A stretch of 5,986 bases of DNA from an uncultured Bacteroidales bacterium (GTDB lineage Bacteria; Bacteroidota; Bacteroidia; Bacteroidales; UBA3663). This document shows, piece by piece, positions 5,986 through 5,986 of this stretch. The notes under the pieces are model-generated. The model was not told where the DNA came from. It searched no databases and saw only the letters and a list, made by a program, of their open reading frames with translations. Each line of letters begins with the position of its first letter. Positions within the stretch are counted from its first letter, which is position 1. The stretch covers positions 1-5,986 of the forward strand of contig CAJOOX010000193.1 in NCBI GenBank assembly GCA_905236195.1. The letters are read 5' to 3'. The position numbers and the translations under genes were made by a program.

Positions 5986-5986
5986 A

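Overview
The window most likely comes from a member of the Bacteroidota, probably a gut or rumen Bacteroidales (Prevotella- or Bacteroides-like). Three things suggest this: a secreted-type pectinesterase fused to an SbsA-like Ig domain, start codons in AT-rich contexts without Shine-Dalgarno sequences, and phosphonate genes resembling those known from Bacteroides. The genus cannot be fixed from this sequence.

Layout. (1) Bases 2-1453 (+) hold the 3' part of a pectinesterase-like carbohydrate-active enzyme; its 5' end lies outside the window. (2) Bases 1454-1574 are intergenic and contain a strong 9-bp inverted repeat, probably a terminator, and a second small hairpin. Several of these stems cannot form at the same time. 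(3) Bases 1575-5853 (+) hold a tight three-gene operon for making a phosphonate (C-P bond) compound: a three-domain protein with two nucleotidyltransferase-like domains and a C-terminal PEP mutase; phosphonopyruvate decarboxylase, overlapping the first gene by 1 base; and an iron-type alcohol dehydrogenase 5 bases further on, probably a phosphonoacetaldehyde reductase. (4) Bases 5872-5985 (-) hold the C-terminal end of a convergent gene that I cannot identify.

How the genes work together (inference from family knowledge). PEP mutase converts phosphoenolpyruvate to phosphonopyruvate. The decarboxylase pulls this unfavourable equilibrium forward to phosphonoacetaldehyde. The dehydrogenase would reduce that to 2-hydroxyethylphosphonate. 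The LicC/PntC-like domain at the N terminus of the mutase protein could then activate the product as a CMP ester for transfer to a surface glycan or lipid. No aminotransferase is present, so hydroxyethylphosphonate fits the visible genes better than 2-aminoethylphosphonate. No transferase that would attach the headgroup is in the window.

The most notable points are the NTase-CTase-PEP mutase fusion, the apparent loss of the RTxGxST-type motif in its middle domain, a His-to-Gln change at a metal-ligand position of the dehydrogenase, loss of one catalytic Asp in the pectinesterase, and the competing hairpins ahead of the operon.
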